Source: Ctenosaura bakeri
Taxonomy: Eukaryota > Chordata > Lepidosauria > Squamata > Iguanidae
Length of the DNA: 64,000 nt
NCBI GenBank assembly: GCA_948474755.1
Contig: CAOLHI010000391.1
Location: 558,001 to 622,000, forward strand
Reading direction: 5' to 3'
A model generated the notes under the pieces. It searched no databases. It was not told the DNA's origin and saw only the letters and a list, made by a program, of their open reading frames with translations. The first letter of the stretch is position 1. The number at the start of each line of letters is the position of its first letter. Made by a program: the position numbers and the translations under genes. Below are positions 35,956-46,859 of the stretch, piece after piece.

Positions 35956-36945
35956 AATTCAGTCATGGGCACAGAATCCGGGTGTGATCAGGGGACATAG
36001 CTGGACAAAAGATACAAAAGAGACAAGACCACTGTCAACCAAAAAGTAGTCCCAGCACTAGATGCTGGCTAAAGCAAGGCCTCTTCTTCCTCAGGACAAA
36101 AGAAAGATGCCACTGCAGTAACTAGTCATACTGAGGTGGAGATGTTCCAGATTTTACATGAATGTGGTCATCTTGGAACAACTACACTGCATTGTGATCA
36201 TTTCTCAACCCCTTCAAAAGATTTTGTCTGTGTCATGACACCAATGGTGGATTTCTCCATCATGGTTTTCACAATTTCTGCGAAATATAATTTATTTTAA
36301 GCTTGCGTTTTAATGCAATACTAATGCATTTTGACTTTGTGAAGCTAAAAATGCAGGCATGTATACATAAACATGCACATATATGCACCTACATACACAC
36401 AAAGAGAACAAATAAAAAAGAGTAGATCATTATTTTATTACAAATACTCAATCTACCCAAACTACTTTTACCTAACCAGGAGGTAAGGCAAGAGTTAATT
36501 GCATATTCTGATAGTGTTCATTTTTATAGAAATGCACAAAAACTACTCATGAAAATGCACAGATTTTATATTAATCTAGAAAGCAAGCAAGCAAGAAACT
36601 ATCTCACAATGACTCTCATAAAATTTAAAAAATGAAATTTTCCTTTTTACCACACAAGGATTCACTTCCCTCCCTATACCAAAGCCCTTTGTTATACAAA
36701 TGCTTGTAAAGGAGGTGAGGCTTATAACTGGAACAAGCTCTGCAAATACACTGAGTACCTTTTCATTATCTTATTTGGGCAGATACTCAAGTTCCTCAGA
36801 GAAGCCCCAATGTAATCTCCATTTGCATTCAAGTTAATTCTCCAAATGAGTTTGCTTTGCTACATGCCAATTAATAATTACTACTCATTATCTCAGTTTC
36901 ACCATCTACCAGGTGTTTCTGACTAGAGTGCTGAACAATCAGTGT
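35956..36945. other. No gene seen
   Basis: AT-rich non-coding DNA without a repeat I can name. Confidence 0.4.
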
Positions 36946-36949
36946 TATG

Positions 36950-37228
36950 GATTCTGCCCAAGAATCAAGGAATCAGAGTGTGTGAGGGGGTCATGTTCCA
37001 AATAGTGTCACTTTTTATAATTGTGCTATTGTGATCCTATCCATGGCAATTTCCATTGTTAGGTGCTTTGGAATTGCTCCTAGAGTGTTTATCACCACTG
37101 GAATCACAGTTTTCTTTTTGCAGAGGGGCTGAATCTCAGTTTGTAGGAATAGGTATATAATAATCCTTTGCCTCTCCTTGCCTTCAGTTTGGCTGCCTGC
37201 AAGGATTTCCACATCTATAATATAGACA
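36950..37228 (-). repeat. Non-LTR retrotransposon C-terminal fragment (R4-like?)
   Basis: The minus-strand frame 37212-37015 reads IPVVINTLGAIPKHL. This is the conserved 'xIPVVIGALGAxPK' stretch found near the end of several LINE proteins, including R4/Dong-type elements. Clade assignment is uncertain. Confidence 0.45.
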
Positions 37229-37395
37229 TTGTTGCTGCTTTGTTGTTGTTGCTGTTGTCGTCATCATCACCACAATAATCATCATCATCATCATCATTGT
37301 GTTGCTGTTGTCGTCATCATCACCACAATCATCATCATCATCATTATTGTGTTGCTGTTGTTGCTGTTGTCATCATCATCACCACAACCACCATT
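37229..37395. repeat. Compound triplet minisatellite, three ~65-70 bp units
   Basis: Units of TTGTTGCTGTTGTCGTCATC plus ATCACCACAATCATCATC are repeated three times with small changes. It produces Leu, Cys and His runs on +, and Asn/Asp/Gln-type runs on -. Confidence 0.85.
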
Positions 37396-38180
37396 AACGT
37401 CACAGTGGAAACACTTTAATTCCTACAATATCTACAGATTTTTTTTAAAACAATTAAAAATGCATAACTCTGAGTTTTTAAAATTATGGAGCAGACTTTT
37501 TCAGGAGCCTGACTGTGCACAACTAACTAAAATGTATGAAAATTGTTCAGGAACATTGCAGTGCATTGATGCTCAACCATTTAATAAAGAGACCAAACAC
37601 AAATTTGGGTTAACTAAGGGCCACTTTATTTTGACCTGTCCTATTTAAAATTGCATTGGCCTGAAAGATATAAGGGGGTGGGGAGCAAATTGATATGGGT
37701 CCAGCTGATGCCAGGGTCACTACCTGACAACCTGCTTAGCCTACCCATGGGTGATAACACCTCAGCCCCAGAGGCAATCCAAATTGCTTTGGTTGCTCCC
37801 CAGTCCAGCATCTTGGAAGGTAACCCAGGGACTCCCACTCAAGCCTCATGGATCTAAAAGTGAGAGCCTTATTTCTAAATCAACCTCAAGGATAGCCTCC
37901 TTTACCATCCTTCTGAGACCCAGGGCCCTAAAGAGGGGCTCCAAAGCCCTACCCTACACCAAAGAGATACCAAGAAGTGATCACCAAGGGTTTGTTGTCC
38001 CCCATTATCTGCTAAAGGACAGACTATTTAACAACACCATCCAGAGCCAATTTTCCTAATTCCATCAAATATAGTATGAAAGGGGGGGGGAACTGAGAAA
38101 AGGGGGGAAAATTCCTATCTGGCGCCGAAGCAACCAGATTAACTCACACTGCATTGAGAGCAGGAGGATGGGTCAACATT
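37396..38180. other. Unassigned sequence, possibly an old retroelement piece
   Basis: Contains G-runs at 38083-38105 and the word CTGGCGCCGAAGCAACCAG near 38121, somewhat like a primer-binding region. I could not establish LTRs or coding domains. Confidence 0.2.
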
Positions 38181-39479
38181 GAGCTCCAAGTGACATGTAT
38201 AGGGGGCAAACTGTTTCACTGTCTCCTTTGCCCCCATCATATGTCTTGATTTAGTGCTTAGCACCAATCAAACATAACACTCTGGTTTTACTCCATGGAG
38301 ACCATCAAAGCTTAGCCTCCCCTGCAGTGATGTGCATTGAGCATGTCCATGTAAGTATTGTACATGTAGATCTATTACTACCAACGAGTTCGAAAAATCA
38401 ATCAAATCAAACCAACTTTCAGTTTATGGGCCACCTAGCCAATGAAAATTTGTTTCCTTCTTCTATGTCAACATCTTGCTTTTGTTGACCATAAGAAATT
38501 ATAGCTGAGATTCACCAAAATTAATATTTCCACCAATAAATGCACAAACTGTTTGAGAATAGTAGCTACAATATGAAATGTTCCATGTTTGCCAACTCTT
38601 CTTCCCTCTGAAATCAAGTGACTTTTCATTCATTTTCCAGTAAATAGACACCATAAACACAGGAAGAATTAAGCAAGGGAACACGTAACTCATAGTTACA
38701 AAGGAGAAAGTAAATGAACTAATGTCCAGCTATCTGCACATCCTGCCTATAGTTCCTTGACAACAGATAAAGTAGAGACATTTAAAATTAATGCAACAGA
38801 AGTAAGCATGTGGAAACCAGTGATACACAGAAAGAGGCCTTCAAGGAGATACAGTTTCAATCTGATAGAAAGTGCCCCACGTTATCTTTAAAAATAACAC
38901 TCAGCACATATGGCTACAACACATCTGATAAGAATAAGAATCAAACATTTGCCCAAGATTGGATTTTGGTTGATAAGAATCATAAAATAAGCTAAAATGG
39001 ACGGTGCAGATGTAAATCCTGAGTTAAGTAAACTTCCCAGAGGCTTCCGAGACAGATTGATATAGTATAAGAGCTAATCTAAGGCCCATTCCTTGCATAT
39101 TTCCAGTATAAGAAATAGGAGTATTCCAGTTCTAGGAAACTGAGTGGAAGCAAAGCCAAGCATGGACAACATAGCACACTTCCACCAGGAAGAGCAAATA
39201 TGGGCAGCATCTTTCACTCCCAGTTCTAAAAGAAATCCTCCTTGTCCAGAACAAATGCATATACTAGCTACTACCTGCAAAGAAACTTTAAAAGTCAATG
39301 CTTTGTCTGTGATATGTGAACATACGTAATGGAGAAGAGTCACACTTTGCACCATTCTTAGCAGCCTTCCCAAATGCATTCCATGATCATTTTCAATCCA
39401 ATCACCGGAAGTGGGATGCCCTGTCTCTGTGAAAGGAATTCATGATTTAAAGCAGGGGTATTAAGACCCATGTCTGGCT
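38181..39479. other. No gene seen
   Basis: Non-coding DNA; the open frames are short and lack family motifs. Confidence 0.4.
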
Positions 39480-39739
39480 ACCAGTAATGGTATGGTTTGG
39501 ATGGGCACCATATTTAATTGGCAATATATTTTAATTTGCTCTGAAATCTGCAGATCCCAGTACTCTAGTGGGATTTTCTTCAGTTCCTCAAGACTCAAAT
39601 TAAGTTCCATGTTGGGAGATTTTATTTCGGGCACTAGATTGACATCATGGGTATCCTTGAGTAATCCTTGGGTCCAGTCAATGTGGGGATTGTGCTTTTT
39701 CAGTCAGTCATACCCAAGAACATCAATAAACTAGTGGCG

Positions 39740-41125
39740 CAGCCTGAGTCAACTAAGGCTCTGTACCTTCGTAATTTCCCATCATTTCCTTGTAAAGTTA
39801 CTGTAACATATATATGATGAGTTTTAGTTGTACTTATATTTGCGGACTGGTCGAGATCCCATGCATCACTGTCCAAGTTGGAGGTGGTCGGTGGTCTGTC
39901 CTCGCCATCGCAAGCTCCAGCAGAGGTTCCGCCATTGGGACGATTGGTTGGCAGTTTTGGAGTATCAGCTTTGTGGGATGCAGGCCGGGTGGTGGGGGTG
40001 CCCGACTTTTCTTCAGTGGGTTTCTTAGATCCCTGGCATTTGCTGGCAATGTGGCCTTTTTCCCCACATTGGAAACAGGTACCTTCTCAGTCATTTTTTC
40101 TTTTCTTCACTGCTTAGGAAAGTGGTTTTTCGGGGTGCTGGGGTTTGGCAACCGCTTTCTTGGGCTTGTCTCAGCCCAGCAAGCTGGACACTCTCCATGA
40201 TGCTTTCCACTTCTCCAGCTAGTTTCATCCATCCCAAGAGACTGGCAGGATCTCCTTGTGTCAGGCAGCGATCTAGTATGGTGGGCTTTAATCCATCTCG
40301 AAAAAATTGCTTGAGGATGTCATCTTTCCATTTCCATTCTGGTACTTTAGTGGCTAACTTTCTGAATTCATAGGCGTATTCCCCAACGGTCCCTTTTCCT
40401 TGGCATAGTTTTCTGAGTTGGTATCTTGCTTGTTCTTAGAAGAAAGGATTTTCAAACCGTTCCCTGAAGCAATGCATGAACAGCTGCAGATCTTCAGCTT
40501 GTGAGTCAAACAGGCTGGCAACCCACTCCACTGCTTCTCCTTTGAGGTGCTGGCTCAGGTATCTGACTCTGGTGGCATCGTCTGGGAAACTGTTCTCGTA
40601 GTCAACCATATAATTAGAGGCCACGTTGAGGAAGTATGTTAGGGTGGCGCTATCACCATCATAAGTGGTCTTCAATTCCTGAAAAGGTCTTGGGCCCACT
40701 TGTAGGGCCAATATCCCAAGAGGTGTGGCTGCCATGGCTGCCGGAGCAGCTGCTGGAATCTGAGGTGGCGCACGCCCAACCTGAGGCAGCAGAAGTCTCC
40801 AGTCGTGTAGCTGAGCTCTCAGTTTATAAATTTCTTCTCGTTGTTTTTCCATGTCTTCTTCCCTGGCTAGAAGTTGTTCCATCAAGCTGGTTCCAACTTG
40901 TAGCCTGATAACGTTGGCGCAGAGCAGTTTCTGGTCTTTCCCCCCAGTCCCATGTTTGACCTCCAGTCGGGGTGATTGGTGGAATTGAGGGCCATGTCTT
41001 GGGTCTCGCATCAGGAGGCCAGCCGGAGTCTGTCTCATCTCTTTTGGCGATTCCATCACCTGGAGCTTCGACGGCTCCGCCAGATGCTCCCTCTTTTCAG
41101 GCTCTTCTTCAATGTTTTGATACAT
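39740..41125 (-). pseudogene. Ty3-type gag-protease, interrupted
   Basis: The first frame, 41125-40436 (229 codons), includes a coiled-coil-like stretch (LLAREEDMEKQREEIYKLRA) and the retrotransposon capsid signature (LKTTYDGDSATLTYFL… SQHLKGEAVEWVASLF). After a TAA at 40438-40436 the same frame continues with YAYEFRKLATKVPEW and GLKPTILDRCLTQGD to a TGA near 40095. A shifted frame then holds the knuckle C-x2-C-x4-H-x4-C and the protease segment RALVDSGCATSLL. Gag forms the particle and protease matures it in active relatives. Here the stop and the shift argue against a domesticated gag gene. Confidence 0.75.
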
Positions 41126-41158
41126 ATTGTAATATTTTTACAAGGAGTTCACTCACTC

Positions 41159-41470
41159 TGTCATGAACTGAATTCATGAACACAAATGGAACAGTGCTTA
41201 AACACTATTTATTCGGAGCATGATATGTCGTACAGGACTTCAGTGAGGGAACTGGAGGCAATTAGCAAGATTCAAAACATAAAATACAAAAAGTACATCT
41301 TCCCGCCCGCAAGAGACCTTGAAGTCTTGGTGCAGCCTGGCTATGTTTATCAGTGCATTCCTAGCTTTTGTTTATCTAACGGTCTCTGGTTCTCATACCT
41401 TGCTACAAGCAAGCTGCTACTCAACTCCTACTACATATCCCATTACTAAAATATGAAGGGCTACCCGACA
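41159..41470 (-). repeat. 5' LTR of the Ty3-type element
   Basis: On the minus strand it begins TGTCGGGTAGCCC and ends TTCAGTTCATGACA, giving TGTC…GACA termini over about 312 bp. An AATAAATAG polyadenylation-like site lies near the end (about 41207-41215). No standard TGG-starting primer-binding site follows; the next bases are GAGTGAGTGAAC. No partner LTR was found to the left. Confidence 0.55.
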
Positions 41471-42246
41471 ATAACCTAGGTCATTTATCAGGTAAATCAT
41501 TGCTGTTTTAGAGAACAATTGTCTTAAGCAGAAGTCAGAATCTCTTCTGTGAATACAATAGTCGGAAGGGAGATGTCCCCCAGCAGGGCACTGATTGCTT
41601 CAATTCTGTTCCTTTACCCTTAGATGTTTTCCCTGTTGACTTGTCCTACCCACAATATAGATCTATTACTGCAATCATTATCTCTTTGTCATCTAAGTAC
41701 AAACCATCAGCACCATCTAGACCCCATTGCCGATGTTGCAACTCCCATTGTCCACTAGGCTCGGAGAGCAATTAACTCACACCCTTCAGGGAGAGAAATA
41801 GGATATATAAACCCTTGGTTTTGAGAAGTCAGATACAGTCAGATGAAATGCTGGACCCCACTAGGTCACTCTGAATCCTGATCCATCTGTTCTTAGACAG
41901 AAGTCTAAGCCACATTTCAACTTCTTCACTACTCTTCTCGACTGGTAATTACAAACCCCAAAACTCTCAGCCTCTTTATACACAATTTTTCCTCCCTTCA
42001 TCCTTCAGTCAGCTCTTGTGTGAAAGTTTGACTGTGTGTATGCATGAGTAACCCCTCCCCAAAAAACCACATTTTTAGCTTACTCTTGAATCTCTGGCTG
42101 GTTCTTTTCCTGCATAAACCCATAACCATTGGTAGAAAGGTCTCGTTAAGTTACCCCCCTCTTGCAAGCCTCCTCTTTGAGCTAATTAAATCCCCACTTT
42201 TGCACAGAGCTACAGGCATCACAGGATGGCCCTTGTGGCACCTACG
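41471..42246 (+). repeat. LTR of a second retroelement family, + orientation
   Basis: It has a TATA-like GGATATATAAACC near 41801 and shares many segments in order with 51062-51825, e.g. TTTCCTCCCTtcatCCTTC, CTCTTGTGTG and TTGAATCTCTGGCTGGTTCT. Both copies end near a GTTTTGG(G/C)GTAAC motif that may start the primer-binding region. Its left edge is probably cut by the Ty3-type insertion. No internal coding region follows. Confidence 0.6.
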
Positions 42247-42281
42247 TTTTGGGGTAACGGGAGCTTCATAAATGTCAACAC

Positions 42282-43545
42282 TAGAGATGGGATGAATCCA
42301 GCATTTTCCTAATCTGAATCCAGATCTGAATCCCTGGAAGTTTCTGTGAATCCACGAAGCTCACGAAGCTCAAATCTTTCAAATTCTTTTTAAAAAAAGG
42401 GTTTAAAAAGCAAGGGAAACAAAGCACTTCTACTGAAAAGTGTTTTGAAGCAGAATTTGACATCTTTGTTTAATGAAGAACAAATTAAATAATAGTTTTC
42501 ACTTTCAGGAAAACATACCCATATACTTCTTATTAAGAATTACATGTAATTTGGAAGTAGCTCAAGATGTTGGAAGATGCTCAAGATGATGCCATCTCCT
42601 GGACTGACTATTACAAAACAAAACAAAAAGGGCAAGGATAATCTTGGACAAGACACACTCTCTCAACCTTAGCAAAAGTCTAGGCAAAGGCAAACTTCCC
42701 TCTGAAGAAATCTGGCCAGGACAATTGTTATAGTTTTGCCTCAGGATCTCCCCAGATTGAAAATGACATGAAGGCCCTTTCTAGCCATTTTCCTGCCTGT
42801 GTAAACAGGGCCACATACTACAGTAGAGAGATAATCCAGGTCAAAACTGACTTTTCTTTGCATAACTCCTTATGGCATGCTGGAGTTTGTAGTTTGATGA
42901 TGCATCAGCACACTTTGGCAGAGAAGGCTGTAACACCTTGGAAAACTACAAACCCAAAAATTGTGTATGAAAGAGCTTTGCAAGGGAGCTATGCAAAGGA
43001 ATCTTTTTCAGCTGTCCTTGAAATCTCAAGAACACTATACTTTCAAGTCAAGTCTCAAGTCCTGCAACAAGGAAGGCACTTTAAAAAAACAAAAAACAAA
43101 AACACCAGCCTCTAGCCCAGGCTCAATTCTCTACCCTGATGTCTAGTCTCAAGTCCTAAAACAAGACAGGCACTTAACAAAAACAAATTAACACCAGTTT
43201 CTAGTCCAGTCCCAATCTCTACCCTCCAGTCTCAAGTCAAAAGAATAGTATGAAGAGAATAATTACCTTGCAGAAGGAGTCAACCACAGGGGCAGGCAGC
43301 AGGAATGAGCTTGATCTGGAGCACCTGCATGAGCTCAGGCCCTGGGGCGTGCAGGGACGCAGCTCTTGTTGGCCTTGCACACCCATCTGGGCCTGATCCG
43401 GGGTGCTCACACCAGCTCAGGCCCCAGGACATGCAAGGATTCGAAAGATTCAATTCGCCTGTTTTGGCCCAGGGATTCAGATCCATGAATCTCAAATCCT
43501 TCCCAAGAATTCGAGGATTTGCAGATTCAGTTTGGCCCATCCCTA
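42282..43545. mobile_element. hAT-like non-autonomous DNA transposon, 1.26 kb
   Basis: Termini TAGAGATGGGATGAATCC and, reverse-complemented, TAGGGATGGGCCAAACTG. Flanks are GTCAACAC (42274-42281) and GTCATCAC (43546-43553), an 8-bp duplication with one mismatch, as expected for hAT. The inside is AT-rich at the left and GC-rich near 43300-43430. It includes a ~100-bp tandem duplication around 43049-43250 and a fragment related to the palindromic MITEs near 42768-42960. No transposase is seen. Confidence 0.7.
43049..43250. repeat. Tandem duplication inside the hAT-like element
   Basis: Two units of about 100 bp share TCAAGTCCT…CAACAAGG/AACAAGAC AGGCACTT, then ACACCAG(C/T)(C/T)TCTAG and TCTCTACCCT. 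A third partial unit starts near 43229. Confidence 0.65.
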
Positions 43546-43993
43546 GTCATCACAGTGAGCCTCCCCAAGTGAAGAAATAACTCAAGAAACAGAAAAGAGC
43601 CTGAAGTCAGTTGCTGTTAGATCATCTGATGAAGAATGTTCTAGGCTACTTTAGCTGTTTGTATAGCAGCATGGTAGCAGCTGATGAGAAAAACAAGGTA
43701 CAAGGTGTGTATTAACTGCATAGGAAGCCTTATTTGTTAAATTGTTTATCTGCATAATTTAGACAATCTCAGCCAACAATCACAAACAGCAGACAGAAAG
43801 ATCTGCAGTTCCTCTAGCTCAGAATTATTTACATTGATTGGTTCTCCAAAGTCTCAAACAAGAGTCTTGCCAGTTCTAACAGAGATCAAATGATGGTTTC
43901 CATATCAATGGAATGGTTGATCAGCTCAGATTTTGGTTGAAATTCTGAAGGAGATGTCTAAAACTCTACCCTCAAAATAAGTTTAATGCCTAG

Positions 43994-44173
43994 AGCCATT
44001 TCCGCACGAGGCTGTTATAGCGCTATGATTCCACTTTCAACATCCTCTGGAATCCTGGGGTTTGCAGTTTAGGGAGGGGCTGGCTGGCCCCTCCCAAAAC
44101 TGCAAACCCCAGGATTCCCTAGGATGTTGAAAGTGGAATCATAGCGCTATAACAGCCTCGTGCGGAAATGGCC
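43994..44173. mobile_element. Palindromic MITE, best-preserved copy
   Basis: 180 bp that is almost a perfect palindrome. The arms AGCCATTTCCGCACGAGGCT…CCACTTTCAACATCCT are repeated inverted to the right end with only a few mismatches over about 85 bases. TAG flanks both sides (43991-43993 and 44174-44176). The 3-bp duplication and the CCATTTCCGCAC terminus suggest the PIF/Harbinger superfamily. Confidence 0.85.
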
Positions 44174-46104
44174 TAGGACAATGTATTTCAAACTCAGACT
44201 AAAATCCAAAAGATTCACCACCCCACTGATATTAAAGCAACTGGTTGCAACTGTTAGAACTGCCGGTGACTGTGCTGGAAATCTGACACGGAGCCTGATG
44301 GTTTCCTAAGTGACAGTTGTACTGGCATTCAAGAAATCATTAGAACTGCATAGGAAGACAAGCAGACTACAGCCTGTTTATATGTTTCAGAAACCTGCAT
44401 GTGTATTATTTCTATTATCACCCACAGCATGTTTTTAAGACATTGGAATCTCACAAAACTTCACCACTCCAACTTTGAAAAATGAGGAAATTATAGGTAA
44501 AGTGAAAACTGAAAATGGAAGAAGAGTTTTCTCTTCTTATTTTGTTTTCCTTTCCACTGGCGCAAAAAAGCACAGAAGCAGTATTATGCTGCCCTGCCTT
44601 GACAGCTTTCCAGCTGACTTAAGAGCTTGGAAAAGCCACCTTTTTTGTTTTACTACAACCTCCAGAATCCCCCAGCCAGCATGGAATTCTGGGAGCTGTA
44701 GTTCAAAAAAGTGACTTTCCCAAAATCAGGCAAGTATCTGGCTCGGTCTCACTTGAAAACAGAACATTGGCCTATCAAGCAGAGTTCTTCTTAATGCCTT
44801 TATATTTTTATCCCAGCAGATCTATCCTGTGCTGGAGTTAGTCTAAAATCTAGCCAATGTTGGCACAGTAAATGCAATGCTTGGTGCCTCTCATTCATTC
44901 ACATATATTTATACAAACAGAGAACATCTTGCTGTTATTGGCTGCTTGTAACAGACATCAGTTATTCTCTGGAGTTATTATGCTAAGCAGTGCTCAGTGT
45001 TCAACACAATGAGCATTCCATTCCTTGATTGCTTTTAGCTTGCACCCATCTGACAAAAATGACACATTTAAATGTACATAATGTTTCTTGATTGGGTAAA
45101 GGTTAGGCTACATAACACAGCCATCTGGAAGAGCAGGTCAGTGTGTGGTATTCCTTTAAACCCTGCTTTTTCCTCAAGATCGATTCAAATTCTTTAAATT
45201 TATCTTGTTTACTTTATGCAAACCCCATTTCTTCCTTACAGATGGATGCGATCTGTCAAAGACTTGGAACTTTTTACTCCATACCAACAAAAATTGTTTA
45301 AACTACCATCTGTTCTTTCTTGAAGGGCACAATAAGACCAGAAACCATCTACCATTACATAAATTAAGAGCAGAATATGATTTGAATTGCTCATTAAAAA
45401 ATAGGAATGACGTGGCTTGGAATCTGATGATAGACCTTTTCACTGAGACATTCTTCATAAAAGAGTATCAAGGACAGTCCTTTGTTGGAGGGCTAAGAAA
45501 TCAAGAGACAACTTCAGTTACTTTAAGGGAGATACACCTGGGCAAGTTATGTGGTTCAGTCTCCCACCAATCCATTCTGCATCTAATCTATCTAGTGTTA
45601 CTGGACATAGAGATGTTCTGAGACAACATATTCTAGATCTTCAGTTAAATACAGATCTTTCAATTTTGCGTGTCTAAATCACATAATCTTATGTTCAGTG
45701 CTCATTCCCTATTTTAGATTTCCTCCTCTCAGAAGGCCTTTTCTGCTCTTCTCTCATTTTCTTCATTTTTTTGGAACTTTCAGTTAACCTCTTACTCTTA
45801 TAAAAGTTTCTTCCCTTGACATTCTGTCTTCTTGAACCCACTGCTTCCTTCTTCCTTAGTTCCTTCTTTCTTTCTTCAATTTTGCTTTGCTGGTGTCTAG
45901 AATCTGAGGACATGAACCAAAGACCTCTAAGATGGTACCACCTTCCATATGCTATGGCAGCTCAAGCAATTGTTGTGAGACACTTTACCATCACTATAAA
46001 ATCTTCCAATATAGATGAGGAGTTACTATATATTATTGTAATGCATTTGTCATATTGCATGATTTTAAAAGAACATATGAAAGAACCACAACAAAATACT
46101 TAGT
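44174..46104. other. No gene confirmed
   Basis: A MITE-like foldback core (CTGGGAGCTGTAGTTC) lies at 44651-44725. The 138-codon frame at 45205-45621 (+) lacks a signal peptide, repeats or a domain I know. The rest is non-coding. Confidence 0.4.
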
Positions 46105-46105
46105 T

Positions 46106-46306
46106 TGTTGTTGTTGTTGTTGTTGTTGTTGTGTGCCTTCAAGTCATTTCTGACTTATGGCAACCCTAAGGCTTCTCATAATTTTTTGCGGGGCTGAGAA
46201 TATGTGATAGATTCAAGGTCACTTAGGGCTGAGAGAGAAATGAAACCCTGGTCTCCAGGGCCATAGTCCAACATTCAAACCACTACACCACACCAGCTCT
46301 ACTTAG
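46106..46306 (-). repeat. Sauria-type SINE with (GTT)n tail
   Basis: Antisense: (GTT)8, GTGTGCCTTCAAGTCATTTC, CTTATGGCAACCCTAAGG, TGAAACCCTGGTCTCCAGGG and ACCACTACACCACACCAGC. Nearly complete. Confidence 0.9.
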
Positions 46307-46825
46307 TCCCTAGTTGTGCAAATTGCTGCAGGTTTAGGTGAAGTTTAAAAGCAAAAAGAAACTCAAATGTATTTTGAAATATCCTGGAGAAACTTCATGA
46401 CTAACCAATAACAGAGGTGATTACGTCATTCTCCCATGGACACAAATATCTTTTATTGGTCTTCTATAGAGTCAAGAAAAGAAATATCAAAATCCTGCAT
46501 GGAGCAGGGGCCCATGAGGTCCCTTCCAAGTCAATTCTATGACTCAATGGCTTTCTCAGATTGGAAAACAACCTATAAATCAAAATGTCATTTAAAGCCA
46601 CCACAAACAGACACAAATACCCACTGCCTGAGGCTGGAAGTCTATTCATTGTTATGGACCAGAGTCAACATGCAGTTTCTGTTTCAGTAGTGTTAATAGG
46701 AGTCGTGTGAGCTACATTCCATCACGTGCCACAGAGAAAATGTAATCTTTATTAAGAGAAGACTGATGCTTGAAGCAACCCATGCCTCACTGTGTGATTG
46801 CCAGTGTATTTGTGTGTGTGAGTGA

Positions 46826-46859
<34 letters not shown>

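Larger units (their letters stand above)
39480..41470 (-). mobile_element. Ty3-type LTR retrotransposon, 3' truncated (LTR, gag, protease)
   Basis: Read on the minus strand: a 5' LTR (41470-41159), a short leader, gag from 41125, a CCHC knuckle (40077-40036), an aspartic protease with DSG at 39750-39742, then a short stretch including KIPLEYWD that normally leads into reverse transcriptase. The element stops near 39480. RT, RNase H, integrase and 3' LTR are all missing, and gag and the protease region are broken by a stop and frame changes. It is a dead remnant. Confidence 0.75.

Noticed and set aside
37229..37648. 139-codon Cys/His-rich frame
   Set aside because: The Cys, Leu and His runs are read from the triplet minisatellite, with no zinc-finger spacing.
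40436..41125. Domesticated gag gene (RTL/PEG10-like)
   Set aside because: An in-frame stop, a later frame change, an attached LTR and a truncated protease region point to a dead retrotransposon rather than a host gene.
39834..41166. Plus-strand frames of 60-128 codons opposite the Ty3-type gag
   Set aside because: They are shadows of the minus-strand gag and protease region.
45205..45621. 138-codon frame as a host exon or small gene
   Set aside because: No homology that I recognise, no signal peptide or repeats, and the length is compatible with chance in this AT-rich region.
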